DNA of 64,000 bases from assembly GCF_052030545.1 (NCBI RefSeq), contig NZ_JBPDIH010000003.1, positions 248,001-312,000 on the forward strand, in the 5' to 3' direction. Within the stretch, counting starts at the first letter, position 1. Each line of letters opens with the position of its first letter. Under the pieces are notes generated by a model. It made no database searches. It was not told the DNA's origin and worked only from the letters and a program-made list of their open reading frames with translations. Below are positions 17,206 through 24,349 of the stretch, piece after piece. A program made the translations under genes and the position numbers. This stretch comes from CANMXU01 sp052030545 (lineage in GTDB: Bacteria; Pseudomonadota; Gammaproteobacteria; Enterobacterales; Alteromonadaceae).

Positions 17206-17667
17206 CTAATGATGGTGATGAGATGTTTTTCGTTTAAGCCCTTGAATAGGCAAGTTAAGACTGACATCCTTTTGGTTGTCAAAATATAACGTGATTGGCA
17301 TGGTTTCACCATTAGATAATGGATTTTTTAGATCAAAAATCATTAAATGGTAACCTGAAGGCTGCAATTTAACCTGCTCATTGGCAGCAATAGCGATGAA
17401 ATCTGTTTGCCGCATCTTCATCATCCCATCAGCCATTAAGTGCTGATGTATTTCAATACGATCACTTAAGCGACTTTTTGCGCCAATAAGTTTAATGGTT
17501 TGGTCACTTTTATTCGATATGGTCATATATGCGGCTGAAATAGTGGTGCCGGGGATCGTTTCTTTAACATAGCCCGAACTCACCGTAATTGCTTGTTCAG
17601 CACTTGCTAAGAAAGAAATACTGAAAACTTTCAGTAATAAAGTCAAAAATATCACATTTTTTTTCAT
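17206..17667 (-). CDS. Periplasmic copper chaperone PCu(A)C
   Basis: A 153-residue periplasmic protein with a signal peptide (residues 1-23, ending in SFLASA). The copper ligands of the H-M...HxM type are seen as EIHQHLMADGMMKMRQ followed by GYHLMIFDL. The family delivers Cu(I) to the cytochrome c oxidase CuA site. The C-terminus ends in a natural run of four histidines (TSHHHH), which could add metal binding. It is first in an operon with DUF2333 and TIGR04219 proteins. No cox gene is in the window. Confidence 0.88.
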   Translation of the reverse strand: MKKNVIFLTLLLKVFSISFLASAEQAITVSSGYVKETIPGTTISAAYMTISNKSDQTIKLIGAKSRLSDRIEIHQHLMADGMMKMRQTDFIAIAANEQVKLQPSGYHLMIFDLKNPLSNGETMPITLYFDNQKDVSLNLPIQGLKRKTSHHHH

Positions 17668-17737
17668 AACTTGCTATACATCCTTTTTTATAACAATTAA
17701 GGTTTATGCATCTGCATTGTAACTAAGCTAAGAGCAA

Positions 17738-18469
17738 ATGAATAACTTAATTCTCACAAATGAAGATCAAGGCGTATTTACCGTCACTATAAATCGTTTT
17801 GATAAAAAAAATGCCCTAAATTCATCTATGTATTTGCAACTTTGTGATGCATTTGAATATGCCAATACTAGCGAATCTGTACGCTGTTTATTAATTCAAG
17901 GTAACAACGAGTGTTTTTGTGCCGGCAACGACTTACAAGACTTTCTCGAAAATAGCGACGATATCGTCGCACTTAAATTTATTAAAAAGTTGGCTGAATT
18001 TAACAAGCCACTTATCGCAGCAGTTGCCGGTGTTGCTGTTGGCATTGGTACTACCTTATTGCTGCATTGTGACATGGTGATTGCCGCCGATAATAGTAAA
18101 TTTAAATTACCTTTTACTCAGTTAGGTTTATGCCCTGAAGCAGGTTCCAGCTATTTACTGACTCAACGTTTAGGCTATAACAAAGCGTTTGAACTTTTAG
18201 TATTAGGTGAATTATTTTTTGCTGAAGACGCGAAAAACTATGGCATTGTCAATCAAGTCACTGCAAAAGATGACGTTATTGCTACAGCAACAAAAATTGC
18301 TCAAACCATCGCTAAATTGCCCGCTGATGCGGTAAGTACCAGTCGTAGCTTAATTCGCCAAGCAAGCGATGAAACCTTAAAAATGATGATGGCAAGTGAG
18401 GCTGAAGAGTTTATTCGTTTAGTCAATACTCCTGACTGCAAAGCCATTTTAACATCATTTTTTAAGTAA
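17738..18469 (+). CDS. Enoyl-CoA hydratase/isomerase family protein
   Basis: A 243-residue crotonase-fold protein. The oxyanion-hole strands are CFCAGNDLQDFLE (about residues 65-77) and AVAGVAVGIGTTLLLHCD (about 100-117), and PEAGSSYLLTQRLG follows near 135-148. The Glu in PEAGS corresponds to one of the catalytic Glu positions of hydratases, while the first is not evident, so isomerase or another acyl-CoA reaction is possible. No partner beta-oxidation genes are adjacent. It is transcribed alone, divergent from pcuC, with a hairpin terminator at 18498-18530. Confidence 0.88.
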   Translation: MNNLILTNEDQGVFTVTINRFDKKNALNSSMYLQLCDAFEYANTSESVRCLLIQGNNECFCAGNDLQDFLENSDDIVALKFIKKLAEFNKPLIAAVAGVAVGIGTTLLLHCDMVIAADNSKFKLPFTQLGLCPEAGSSYLLTQRLGYNKAFELLVLGELFFAEDAKNYGIVNQVTAKDDVIATATKIAQTIAKLPADAVSTSRSLIRQASDETLKMMMASEAEEFIRLVNTPDCKAILTSFFK

Positions 18470-18497
18470 TTAGCGCTTTACCTCGTCTGCCTATTAG

Positions 18498-18530
18498 GTT
18501 TAGGTGATTTATAGTCACCTAAACTTTTCT
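18498..18530 (+). terminator. Terminator after enoyl-CoA hydratase gene
   Basis: A perfect 10-bp stem: GTTTAGGTGA at 18498-18507 pairs with TCACCTAAAC at 18515-18524, followed by TTTTCT. Confidence 0.75.
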
Positions 18531-18546
18531 AACACTTTGCTCATAA

Positions 18547-18885
18547 TTAAGCTGATTGACGTTTAGGGTCTCGGGTAAATAACCAAATTAACAAGGCTAT
18601 TAACAATACCGGCCAAAACACGCCAATAGCAAACATCGCGAAACAGCCGACAATGAGCATACCAATGAATATCATGGTGCCAAATACGCTCAATACAATA
18701 CCTAAAGCCACTACCACTAAAACCACGGCAACCAATGCTGAAACGCTTATTGCTTTAATTGGCTCAATAAGCTCATTGTCCATGTATACATCAACATTAA
18801 ATAGGTCAATTATGCTTGCGCCCAATACATAGGTTAAAAATAGCGTGGCAAGAATGGCGAGCATTAACGATTTAAAAAAAGACAT
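18547..18885 (-). CDS. Small inner-membrane protein, last gene of psp operon
   Basis: A 112-residue protein with about three transmembrane segments: residues 5-25, about 45-72 (VSALVAVVLVVVALGIVLSVFG) and about 73-105. It ends in a basic tail (TRDPKRQSA). No named family is recognised. It starts 32 nt after pspC with a good AGGAG box and shares the operon led by the sigma-54 promoter at 20385-20401, so it is probably a membrane-stress protein. Its aromatic, Ile-rich C-terminal helices recall small PspG-like proteins, but no homology is claimed. Confidence 0.75.
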   Translation of the reverse strand: MSFFKSLMLAILATLFLTYVLGASIIDLFNVDVYMDNELIEPIKAISVSALVAVVLVVVALGIVLSVFGTMIFIGMLIVGCFAMFAIGVFWPVLLIALLIWLFTRDPKRQSA

Positions 18886-18917
18886 AGATACTCCTATTTG
18901 TTGATTTTATGTATAGT

Positions 18918-19136
18918 TCAATAAGTTTTGCTGTTTGGCATTAACACAGTGGCAACAACATAAGCCACACCCGTTGCGGCCGGTAAAGTAATTAGTGCGC
19001 ATATTGCTGCAACTCGAACACCCCAGCGTGGTAACTGATAATAATTTGCGACACCGGCACATACGCCAGTAAGTTTTTTATGTACCACATCTTTAGCTAA
19101 CGTTTTTTCCACTGAATAATTACGCTGATAACTCAT
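18918..19136 (-). CDS. pspC: PspC domain protein
   Basis: A 72-residue PspC-domain protein. The family core is LTGVCAGVANYYQLPRWGVR (residues 23-42), followed by one hydrophobic segment (AAICALITLPAATGVAYVVATVLM). In phage-shock systems PspC sits in the inner membrane and relays envelope stress to PspA. This copy is short, without the C-terminal leucine-zipper part of enterobacterial PspC. Its ATG overlaps the stop of the preceding 49-aa gene by one base (TAATG), showing translational coupling. Confidence 0.88.
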   Translation of the reverse strand: MSYQRNYSVEKTLAKDVVHKKLTGVCAGVANYYQLPRWGVRVAAICALITLPAATGVAYVVATVLMPNSKTY

Positions 19137-19285
19137 TATTTTTCTCCTGCTTGCGATAAATGCTTTATATTTTGCTTAAATAGACTAACGCCTGACTGAC
19201 CATATTGAAGCGCAGCAGCAACGATAAAAAATATTACCGTTGGCGCTAAACAAAAATACAAAGCAAATAGTTGTGAATTTGACAT
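19136..19285 (-). CDS. 49-aa membrane microprotein in the pspB position
   Basis: A short gene between pspA and pspC. It encodes 49 residues starting MSNSQLFALYFCLAPTVIFF, with one transmembrane helix (about residues 5-25) and a short polar tail ending KHLSQAGEK. The start has a GAGG box 6 nt upstream, and the stop overlaps the pspC start by one base. Size, topology and position (pspA-x-pspC) match PspB, but the cytoplasmic tail lacks the long charged coiled coil of classical PspB, so it is a functional analogue at best or a distant version. Confidence 0.75.
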   Translation of the reverse strand: MSNSQLFALYFCLAPTVIFFIVAAALQYGQSGVSLFKQNIKHLSQAGEK

Positions 19286-19303
19286 AATCGCCTCTACTTT
19301 TAC

Positions 19304-19966
19304 CTAACTATTGGCTACACGTTGCTTAATTTCTTGTAACTCTTTTTCAATAGTATCTTGTGTTTCTAATGCATTAATTTGGCTAGACAAATCTTGGTTT
19401 GTTGTCATATCAAACGCTTCAACTTGCGCTTCAACGGCATCCACTTTTTGCTGATAACGTTCAAACTTAGTTATCGCATCTTCGATATTGTGTACCACAG
19501 CTTGATGACGCACCTTTAATCGAACTTCCGCTGATTTTTGGCGCATAACATAAGCTTCTTGTCGACGTTTAGCTTCAGTTAACTTTTCTTGTAATCTGGC
19601 ACTATCGTCTTGGATCTTCGTTAAAATATCGTCAAGTTCCACCATTTCAGCTTGCACTTGTTCCAGTTGCGCAGCCGCTTTATGCTTTTCTGTTAACGCT
19701 GATTTTGCTAGGTCTTCTCTACCCTTGCCAATTGCGATTTCAGCTTTAGCTTGCCAGTTAGCGACAGTTTTATTCAGGTTAAGTATTTTACGCTGCAAAC
19801 CTTTTTTCTGTGCGATTTGCTGCGCTGCTGTCGCTCGTACTTCAACCAAGGTTTCTTCCATTTCTTGAATGATCAAACGGATCATTTTTTCTGGATGCTC
19901 AGCCTTGTCTAACATGCTGTTTAAATTTGCATTAACGATGTCGGTAAAACGTGCAAAAATTCCCAT
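19304..19966 (-). CDS. pspA: Phage shock protein A
   Basis: A 220-residue PspA/IM30 protein, an ESCRT-III-related coiled coil that binds stressed inner membrane and, in enterobacteria, inhibits the activator PspF. The N-terminal amphipathic helix MGIFARFTDIVNANLNSML and the PEKMIRLIIQEMEETLVEVR segment are diagnostic. The rest is heptad-rich coiled coil. It is the second gene of the operon, 11 nt after the secreted-protein gene. No pspF is present in the window, so the sigma-54 activator must lie elsewhere. Confidence 0.95.
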   Translation of the reverse strand: MGIFARFTDIVNANLNSMLDKAEHPEKMIRLIIQEMEETLVEVRATAAQQIAQKKGLQRKILNLNKTVANWQAKAEIAIGKGREDLAKSALTEKHKAAAQLEQVQAEMVELDDILTKIQDDSARLQEKLTEAKRRQEAYVMRQKSAEVRLKVRHQAVVHNIEDAITKFERYQQKVDAVEAQVEAFDMTTNQDLSSQINALETQDTIEKELQEIKQRVANS

Positions 19967-19977
19967 TGTCTAATCTC

Positions 19978-20322
19978 CTATGCCTTGTTCGCTGCAATAA
20001 GTTGTGGTTGGTTGTTATCTTCTAACGCTTCTTCAACTTCGATAGTTTGTTCAGTGATAACTTGTTCAGTTTCTTCACTGGTAAGCCATTGCCATGCTGC
20101 ATCAATTGAAAAAGTATCGATTTCTTGTTGAATATTGCTTTGCACGTTTTGGCTAACTTCATTAATTAAACGTTGACCTTGCGCTGCAATAGTTTGTGCA
20201 ATGGCTGTTTCAAGTGAAACCGCTTCAGCATTTGCTGATGTTGCAGTTGTCATACCCGCGGCAAATAAGCCAGCAACGATTAAAGTTTTTACCACTGAGT
20301 TTTGTTTAGTTAACTTGTTCAT
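19978..20322 (-). CDS. Secreted protein of unknown function, first gene of psp operon
   Basis: A 114-residue protein with a signal peptide (MNKLTKQNSVVKTLIVAGLF..., cleavage likely after SANA, about residue 33). The mature part is short, Gln/Glu-rich and helical, ending NNQPQLIAANKA. The start at 20322 is preferred because AAGG lies 9 nt upstream; the ATG at 20331 would touch the ribosome-binding site. It is the first gene after the sigma-54 promoter and 11 nt from pspA. No family is recognised. A periplasmic component in a phage-shock operon is unusual. Confidence 0.8.
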   Translation of the reverse strand: MNKLTKQNSVVKTLIVAGLFAAGMTTATSANAEAVSLETAIAQTIAAQGQRLINEVSQNVQSNIQQEIDTFSIDAAWQWLTSEETEQVITEQTIEVEEALEDNNQPQLIAANKA

Positions 20323-20384
20323 TATCTTCATCCTTATAGTTAAATTGGGTTGCTAGACTTCTCGACTTAGCGTGACTTAGTTAT

Positions 20385-20401
20385 TACAAGGCTTGTGCCA
20401 A
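20385..20401 (-). promoter_or_regulatory. Sigma-54 promoter of the psp operon
   Basis: On the minus strand the site reads TTGGCAC (20401-20395), AAGCC, TTGTA (20389-20385). It matches the -24/-12 consensus YTGGCACG-N4-TTGCA with the required 10 nt between GG and the -12 dinucleotide (GT instead of GC). Transcription would start about 50 nt before the first gene. psp operons in enterobacteria use sigma-54, so position and motif agree. Confidence 0.85.
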
Positions 20402-20616
20402 CCTTGTAAAAAACTTTAATTCGTTAATTAATAAGGATTTTATTTTTTATCCGAGCAACAGCTAAAAACAAGACATAATATGTCAAGCTAATTTTTGGTG
20501 AAAATAACAACTGATGTGGTGAATTTGACCAACAAGAAAAATCAAAAAGCGGCAATTGGCATTTAGTCAGTCACGAATCGCTAAAAAGAGCAGGAAAATA
20601 AGAAAGAAGCGCTAAT

Positions 20617-20651
20617 AAGCAAGTAGCAAGTAGCAAGTAGCAAGTAGCAAG
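20617..20651. repeat. Heptanucleotide tandem repeat (AAGTAGC)
   Basis: Four perfect AAGTAGC units at 20621-20648 plus partial units at both ends. It lies about 70 bp beyond the 3' end of dusA, in the 400-bp spacer before the psp promoter. Related heptamers occur at 31183 and 56514. Confidence 0.85.
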
Positions 20652-20721
20652 AAAAGGATAAGGGAGCAGAAAGTTAACAGCAGCATGAAAACATCACGCT
20701 GCTCATTATTTTAAACAGACA

Positions 20722-21693
20722 TTACAAACTGGCAGCGACCACTTGGTTATACGCTTGTTGCAAGGTTTGACCATTGGCGCTCAGATCGCCGGCACATTCA
20801 CTTAAGGTACGACGAAACTGCCTCGCGCCCGGTAAACCGTTACACAATCCTAGCATGTGTCTAAAGACATGTTGCGCTTTACCGCCATTAGCGACATGAC
20901 GATCAACATAGTCCGCCATTTGCTCAATCACGTCAGCACGGCTGATCACTGGCGTATTTTCTTGCCATAACACCTGATCCGCTTGGCTGAGCATATATGG
21001 GTTTTGATAAACCTCGCGGCCGATCATCACACCATCAAGATGTTCAAGGTGCGCTTTAGTTTCATCTAAGGTTTTAATGCCGCCGTTAATTGAAATGTCT
21101 AAGTTAGCAAAATCTTTTTTCACCTGATAAACACGATCATAATCTAGCGGTGGCACATCACGATTTTGTTTAGGACTTAAACCGGTAAGCCACGCTTTGC
21201 GCGCATGCACTATAAAGTGCTGACAACCTGCACCACTGACAGTGGTGATAAATTGATGCAAAAACTCATAGCTGTCTTGCTCATCAATACCAATGCGAGA
21301 TTTTACTGTGATCGGAATATCAACCGCCGCTTGCATTTCACTTACACAGTCGGCAACCAAATTCGGCTCAGCCATTAAACAAGCACCAAAGCGACCATTT
21401 TGCACACGATCAGACGGACAGCCAACATTAATGTTAACTTCGTCATAACCGCGTTGCTGAGCAATTTTTGCGCATTCAGTCATCGCTTTAACATCGCTAC
21501 CACCGAGTTGCAAAACAACCGGATGCTCTTCCTCGTTATAAGAAAGGTAGTCACCTTTGCCAAATAAAATCGCGCCAGTAGTCACCATTTCAGTATACAA
21601 CACCGTATGTTTAGACATAGTGCGGTAAAAGTAGCGACAGTGACGATCTGTCCAATCCAACATGGGCGCAATAGATAGTTTGTGAGAAATCAT
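20722..21693 (-). CDS. dusA: tRNA-dihydrouridine(20/20a) synthase
   Basis: FMN enzyme reducing U20/U20a in tRNA D-loops. The sequence SIAPMLDWTDRHCRYF opens the TIM barrel, and NVGCPSDRVQNGRFGACLM holds the conserved catalytic Cys. HMLGLCNGLPGARQFRR near the C-terminus is typical of DusA. The ATG at 21693 (MISHKLSIAPML) gives 323 residues; a TTG at 21735 is an upstream alternative. The first 14 codons and the promoter come from an inserted island: a second copy of this 5' end, with a different leader, remains at 24350-24448. dusA is a known integration target for prophages and islands. Confidence 0.95.
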   Translation of the reverse strand: MISHKLSIAPMLDWTDRHCRYFYRTMSKHTVLYTEMVTTGAILFGKGDYLSYNEEEHPVVLQLGGSDVKAMTECAKIAQQRGYDEVNINVGCPSDRVQNGRFGACLMAEPNLVADCVSEMQAAVDIPITVKSRIGIDEQDSYEFLHQFITTVSGAGCQHFIVHARKAWLTGLSPKQNRDVPPLDYDRVYQVKKDFANLDISINGGIKTLDETKAHLEHLDGVMIGREVYQNPYMLSQADQVLWQENTPVISRADVIEQMADYVDRHVANGGKAQHVFRHMLGLCNGLPGARQFRRTLSECAGDLSANGQTLQQAYNQVVAASL

Positions 21694-21815
21694 AAAGTTA
21701 ATTAACTTGGCATTTGAAATAAGTAATTTATTCAATGCATTTTTGACAAAAAATTTGTTAAATTATACTGGCTTAATCAATATGGAACAAAGTTAATTTT
21801 TATAAGGATATAAAA

Positions 21816-22211
21816 GTGCATACGGCTAGGTTGTTTTTAATAATACTCATATTTTTCAGTAATCATGCATATGCAGTATCGAAGTGCCAATATGAGTGGA
21901 ATGCCCTAAAAAAAGTTCAAGAACTACTAAGAAAACAAAGCACTCAAAGGCTAAGAGATCTTGAGCATAAAAAGCACAATACCTATCAAAATTGCCGTAA
22001 AGGTAAAAATAAAACGTACAATAAAAAGAAAAATAAACTTAATTTAGAAAATATATACAGCGGCAAAAAACAAAAGGCTTGGCTTAAATACTACCGAACA
22101 CCACAGTATTGTAAAAACCCGTCAACAGAGAAAAAGCGGGAAGCCTGCATTAAACAACGAAATGATAAAGCCTACCATTTTGAAAGGGTTTGGAGCAGTA
22201 AACAACGTTAA
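21816..22211 (+). CDS. Small secreted Lys-rich protein, unknown function
   Basis: A 131-residue protein with a signal peptide (MHTARLFLIILIFFSNHAYA) and a very basic mature part (roughly a quarter Lys/Arg). Four cysteines (in KCQYEW, NCRKGK, YCKNPS, ACIKQR) could form two disulfides in the periplasm or outside. An AAGGA box lies 11 nt before the ATG. No family is recognised. It is the first gene inside the dusA island and has no close partner; the next ORF overlaps its end but is a gene fragment. Confidence 0.6.
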   Translation: MHTARLFLIILIFFSNHAYAVSKCQYEWNALKKVQELLRKQSTQRLRDLEHKKHNTYQNCRKGKNKTYNKKKNKLNLENIYSGKKQKAWLKYYRTPQYCKNPSTEKKREACIKQRNDKAYHFERVWSSKQR

Positions 22212-22212
22212 T

Positions 22213-22437
22213 ATGATAATAGCAAACCGAAACCTTAACGGCTTAAGTGATGGTATTTACGTAATGCGTCACGACAATAATTTACTCGTGAAAAGACTAC
22301 AGTTATTACCCGAGGGGATTATCAAAGTAAAATCGGATAACAACATGTACGAACCATGGGAAATAAACAAAAAACATTTAAATGGTACGGATATCGAATT
22401 AATAGGCCGCGTAGTGTGGTCAGGACAGAGGATGTGA
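22213..22437 (+). pseudogene. C-terminal fragment of an S24 (CI/LexA-type) phage repressor
   Basis: About 74 residues match the tail of phage repressors with a peptidase S24 domain: DGIYVMRHDNNLLVKRLQLL, then IKVKSDNNMYEPWEI and ELIGRVVWSGQRM. The Lys of VKRLQ would be the catalytic Lys, but the Ser motif and the whole DNA-binding domain are missing upstream. The reading frame is open back to 22162, inside the preceding gene, yet no good ribosome-binding site precedes either start. It marks the island as phage-derived. Its last codons provide the ribosome-binding site of the next gene. Confidence 0.7.
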
Positions 22438-22441
22438 TTTT

Positions 22442-23329
22442 ATGGAATACAAAATAAAAAGAAAGACAGTCACGTCCCCAAAAAAGCTTTGTCTTTATAA
22501 CCCTGACCGTATAGAAGATACAATCGAATTTTTTAATGAAATTGAATCACTATCAAATAACCCAAATTATGCTGTAACAATCGATTTATCAGATTTGAAA
22601 TATATTAACTCTGCTACAGCAACTTACTTATTCGCTTTAGTTTCAGCCATGCAAGCATATGTATCAATTGATTATTTTAAAATTACACAACCAAAAAACA
22701 AGGAGTTAAAGAGAGTATTTTCCGATACAGGCTTACATACGGCTCTTAAACCTGGAGGAAAATCTAAATTAAAAAAATTATGGAAGAATTCAAATTTTCT
22801 TTGTGGGAATAACAATGATAGAGCTAAATTTTTAGCCGAAATTAGAAAAAGATTAGACCTTAATGCTTTACCACCAAAACTAATCACAGCAATTAAAGAG
22901 ACTCTTTTAAATATACATCATCATGCATATCAAGGACCTACAAAGCTACTTGATTATACGTGGTGGTGTTATTTTCAAATTCGTAAGGATGATAAAGGCA
23001 GTTATCTTTCAGCCGTCATACTTGATAGAGGCAGCGGGATACCTTTTAATATTAGAAATGAACTTCCTTTATTTGAACACCAAAGCGATAGTGCTTGTTT
23101 AAAACATGCAATGACCGAATTTGTAACAACAACTAAAGAAAAAGGCAGAGGAAGAGGGTCAAAGGATATTCAAAGTCCGATATATTCGAACAAAAATGAT
23201 GTTTTGCTTATCATTAGTGATAAGGTATCTTATGCATATTATGATGAAACTATCCAAAACGGTAAAACAACCTTGGATTTAACACAAGCATTTAAGGGTA
23301 CATTAGTAGAATGGAAGCTTTATTATTAG
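22442..23329 (+). CDS. STAS-like + HATPase (GHKL) fusion protein
   Basis: A 295-residue fusion. Residues about 15-100 resemble a STAS/anti-anti-sigma fold (AVTIDLSDLKYINSATATYL, with Ser at the usual phospho-site position). Residues about 135-290 form a GHKL ATPase: N-box KETLLNIHHHA (Glu153, Asn157), G1 box LDRGSGIP (Asp195) and a glycine-rich lid KGRGRGSKDI. No kinase dimerisation helix is present, so it is anti-sigma-kinase-like or a stand-alone ATPase. It is first of three tightly spaced genes, with 11 nt to the DUF4325 gene. Its A-rich codon use differs from housekeeping neighbours. Function unknown. Confidence 0.75.
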   Translation: MEYKIKRKTVTSPKKLCLYNPDRIEDTIEFFNEIESLSNNPNYAVTIDLSDLKYINSATATYLFALVSAMQAYVSIDYFKITQPKNKELKRVFSDTGLHTALKPGGKSKLKKLWKNSNFLCGNNNDRAKFLAEIRKRLDLNALPPKLITAIKETLLNIHHHAYQGPTKLLDYTWWCYFQIRKDDKGSYLSAVILDRGSGIPFNIRNELPLFEHQSDSACLKHAMTEFVTTTKEKGRGRGSKDIQSPIYSNKNDVLLIISDKVSYAYYDETIQNGKTTLDLTQAFKGTLVEWKLYY

Positions 23330-23340
23330 GAGGCAACAAT

Positions 23341-23664
23341 ATGTCCACAGTTACAATTAACGTTATAGATTATACTAATGATCCTTTTGGACGTTATCAA
23401 TCTGACGGAGAAGGTAATGGGGCTGAATTTAGAGATAATTATATAGTTCCAGAGCTTGAAAAAGGTAATGACCTTATAATTAATTTAGATGGAATTTTAG
23501 ACGATGAATATAACTCCTCATTTTTAGATGAAGCATTCGCCAATTTAATTAGAAAAAAAGGTTATAAGTATTCTGAGTTATGCAAAAGATTAAAATTTAA
23601 GTCTGTCAATAAAGAGTGGGAAAAAGAAGCTCAATCGTATTTAGATGAATTAAAAGACAAATAA
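23341..23664 (+). CDS. STAS-like DUF4325 protein
   Basis: A 107-residue protein matching the STAS-like DUF4325 family: DPFGRYQSDGEGNGAEFRDN (residues 13-32), then DLIINLDGILDDEYNSSFLD with the S-S-F-L-D motif and EAFANLIRKKG. The ATG at 23341 has a strong AGGAGG box 8 nt upstream; an upstream in-frame start at 23311 lies inside the preceding gene and is less likely. Its last base overlaps the start of the next gene (TAATG). DUF4325 proteins often pair with GHKL ATPases, as here, suggesting an ATPase/phospho-switch partner pair. Confidence 0.8.
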   Translation: MSTVTINVIDYTNDPFGRYQSDGEGNGAEFRDNYIVPELEKGNDLIINLDGILDDEYNSSFLDEAFANLIRKKGYKYSELCKRLKFKSVNKEWEKEAQSYLDELKDK

Positions 23665-24251
23665 TGACTGATTTCTTTAAAGACTATGGTGGATTAATTT
23701 CCCTCATAATGCTCATTCTTGGGTGGTTTGTTTTACTTAATTCGACAAAATATATAACATCAAGAAACGAAGCAAAATCTTATATAAATGATTTAACTTC
23801 TTTATTAGAAAACGCTTTCAAAGAATCGATTGAGTTTTGGAGTGTTTTCTCGGCTAAAACCGTTGAAGAAAGAAACACATTTTATAAAACAAACGATCTA
23901 AAAATACGTCAAATCAGAGATTACAAAAAACTATTAGAAAACTACGATATAATTATTTTAAATTCACATAAACTAAAGAAAATTAAGGATAATTTAACAT
24001 TATCGCCAGAAACTCATATAATCGAAGACCCCATTAAATTGAAGTCTTACATCCTAAAAAAAACTTCAATGGCTCATCGTGAAGGAAGTAAATATATACA
24101 TTCTATTCACCAAGCCTTTTTAGACAAATATCCACCGACTAGAAAACCATTAATAGAAAATCTTTTCAAATTAAACTATGTCACAGGCCTTCTTTATGGG
24201 GCAATAACTATGGTTATCTATTTTTTGACCGGAAAAGCGATCTTAGGTTAA
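23664..24251 (+). CDS. Two-TM membrane protein, third gene of island operon
   Basis: A 195-residue protein with an N-terminal transmembrane segment (about residues 9-26, LISLIMLILGWFVLLNST), a basic helical cytoplasmic or periplasmic middle part (about 30-170) and a second segment near the C-terminus (about 173-191, TGLLYGAITMVIYFLTG). No family is recognised. It is translationally coupled to the DUF4325 gene by a one-base overlap. The shape, two membrane anchors and a soluble helical domain controlled by an ATPase/STAS pair, would fit a membrane effector or sensor, but this is inference. Confidence 0.7.
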   Translation: MTDFFKDYGGLISLIMLILGWFVLLNSTKYITSRNEAKSYINDLTSLLENAFKESIEFWSVFSAKTVEERNTFYKTNDLKIRQIRDYKKLLENYDIIILNSHKLKKIKDNLTLSPETHIIEDPIKLKSYILKKTSMAHREGSKYIHSIHQAFLDKYPPTRKPLIENLFKLNYVTGLLYGAITMVIYFLTGKAILG

Positions 24252-24349
24252 TCATCTAGAACTTATATAAAATGGCGATTTAAATTGATTAAAGTACACC
24301 TGAAAAAAAGCAAAACACACCATTAGTACACCTTGCTAGCTCATAAACC

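Noticed and set aside
20617..20651. CRISPR array
   Set aside because: Units are 7 bp with no spacers and there are no cas genes; it is a simple tandem repeat. The same holds for the arrays at 31183 and 56508.
22162..22212. Extended start of the S24 fragment as a real gene
   Set aside because: The extra 17 codons overlap the preceding gene, match no repressor sequence and have no ribosome-binding site.
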